The notes under the pieces: generated by a model
Databases searched by the model: none
What the model was told of the DNA's origin: nothing
Seen by the model: only the letters and a program-made list of their open reading frames with translations
Shown: piece by piece, positions 5,211 to 5,539 of the stretch
How positions within the stretch are numbered: the stretch's first letter is position 1
Layout of the letters: each line of letters begins with the position of its first letter
Program-made: the position numbers and the translations under genes
Assembly: GCA_023395695.1 (NCBI GenBank)
Contig: JAEWYJ010000272.1
Coordinates: forward strand, 1-5,539
Reading direction: 5' to 3'
Origin: Bacillota bacterium
GTDB taxonomy: Bacteria; Bacillota; Clostridia; Oscillospirales; Ruminococcaceae
DNA length: 5,539 nucleotides

Positions 5211-5539
5211 CAGATGCGCCATCCCCCGGCGATATTGCAGCGGCATGGGTAATCGCGTCGCGCGGCTTTTAAATGGATTTTTGTCCTGTTCCGGATTAAA
5301 TGAGGGGGGATTCAAAAGAGGCTTTTGTTAGTTTATGGAGAGAACATCGGTGGCTGCCTCCCCTCAAAAAAGATGATGGCAACGCGTGGTAAAAGCAACT
5401 GCAAAGCTGCCGTTATTTTTGAAACGGAACGGACCAAGGGCCTGATTTTTCATTTAGCGCAACGCACTTCCATATGAGCGCACCGATTGTACGGCAGCTT
5501 TCCTCCAACCCATGACCGAATTCCGTCATTCTTTTATGT
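5211..5539. other. Intergenic region after dpaL, no complete gene recognised
   Basis: No long reading frame, RNA gene or mobile element is recognised. A short stem (CGCG/CGCG, 5254-5264 area) followed by GCTTTT and later ATTTTTG is the only, weak, terminator candidate for dpaL. CAAAAG/CTTTTG (5313-5318/5322-5327) is a small perfect hairpin without a clear U-run. ATGACCGAA/TTCCGTCAT (5512-5529) is an 18-bp palindrome with a single mismatched pair, near the right edge. The most notable content is the inverted repeat at 5403-5501, listed separately. Confidence 0.5.
5403..5501. repeat. 11-bp perfect inverted repeat enclosing a 77-bp segment
   Basis: AAAGCTGCCGT (5403-5413) and ACGGCAGCTTT (5491-5501) are perfect inverted copies. 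The enclosed segment is open on both strands: a plus-strand frame runs from ATG 5376 to TGA 5477, and a minus-strand frame enters from the right edge and stops at 5413, ending GPWSVPFQK. Neither has a good ribosome binding site. It could be the closing stem of a structured RNA, a small palindromic dispersed repeat, or chance. A second pairing, ATCGGTG (5346-5352 area) with CACCGAT (5481-5487 area), would cross it. Confidence 0.45.

Noticed and set aside
5334..5420. T-box leader after dpaL
   Set aside because: No recognisable T-box antiterminator sequence or specifier loop was found; the resemblance was limited to a few scattered bases.
5512..5539. 18-bp palindrome plus TCTTTTATG as a plus-strand terminator
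   Set aside because: The stem has a central mismatch and almost no loop, and the T-tract is interrupted; the window also ends there.

Overview
The window looks like a chromosomal segment from a moderately GC-rich anaerobic member of the Bacillota (Clostridia, perhaps an Oscillospirales-type gut bacterium). This is inferred from strong GGAGG-type ribosome binding sites, GTG starts, compact operons, a zinc-type Fur regulator fused to a ZnuCB operon, a GIY-YIG/DUF2087 gene pair and a diaminopropionate ammonia-lyase. No species can be named from the sequence alone.

Left half, minus strand (2353 down to 1): a metal-uptake operon. A near-consensus sigma-A promoter (TTGACT, 17-bp spacer, TAAAAT) with an 11-bp palindrome just downstream drives a Fur/Zur-family repressor (2271-1804). 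ZnuC-type ATPase follows after three bases (1800-1096). ZnuB-type permease (746 to beyond the left edge) lies 349 bp further on. No substrate-binding protein (ZnuA) is visible; it may lie outside the window or elsewhere. Together these would encode zinc (less certainly manganese) import under metal-dependent repression.

The 349-bp znuC-znuB gap is the most interesting part. On the plus strand, against the operon, it carries a series of hairpins ending in a clear intrinsic terminator (1032-1060). An 8-bp hairpin there pairs fully only on the plus strand because it contains a G.U, and two helices interlock as a possible pseudoknot. I read this as a candidate structured non-coding RNA of about 200 nt, antisense to the read-through mRNA. 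Two adjacent perfect inverted repeats (776-798 and 799-821) sit between it and znuB.

Middle, minus strand (3221 down to 2398): a two-gene operon encoding a degenerate GIY-YIG-like small protein and a DUF2087 protein, closed by a strong intrinsic terminator. Right half, plus strand (3284-5210): a divergent promoter, then a family 4 uracil-DNA glycosylase and, 23 bp later, a PLP-dependent diaminopropionate ammonia-lyase. The last 329 bp hold no convincing complete gene, but do hold an 11-bp perfect inverted repeat enclosing a segment open on both strands, possibly a structured or repeated element.
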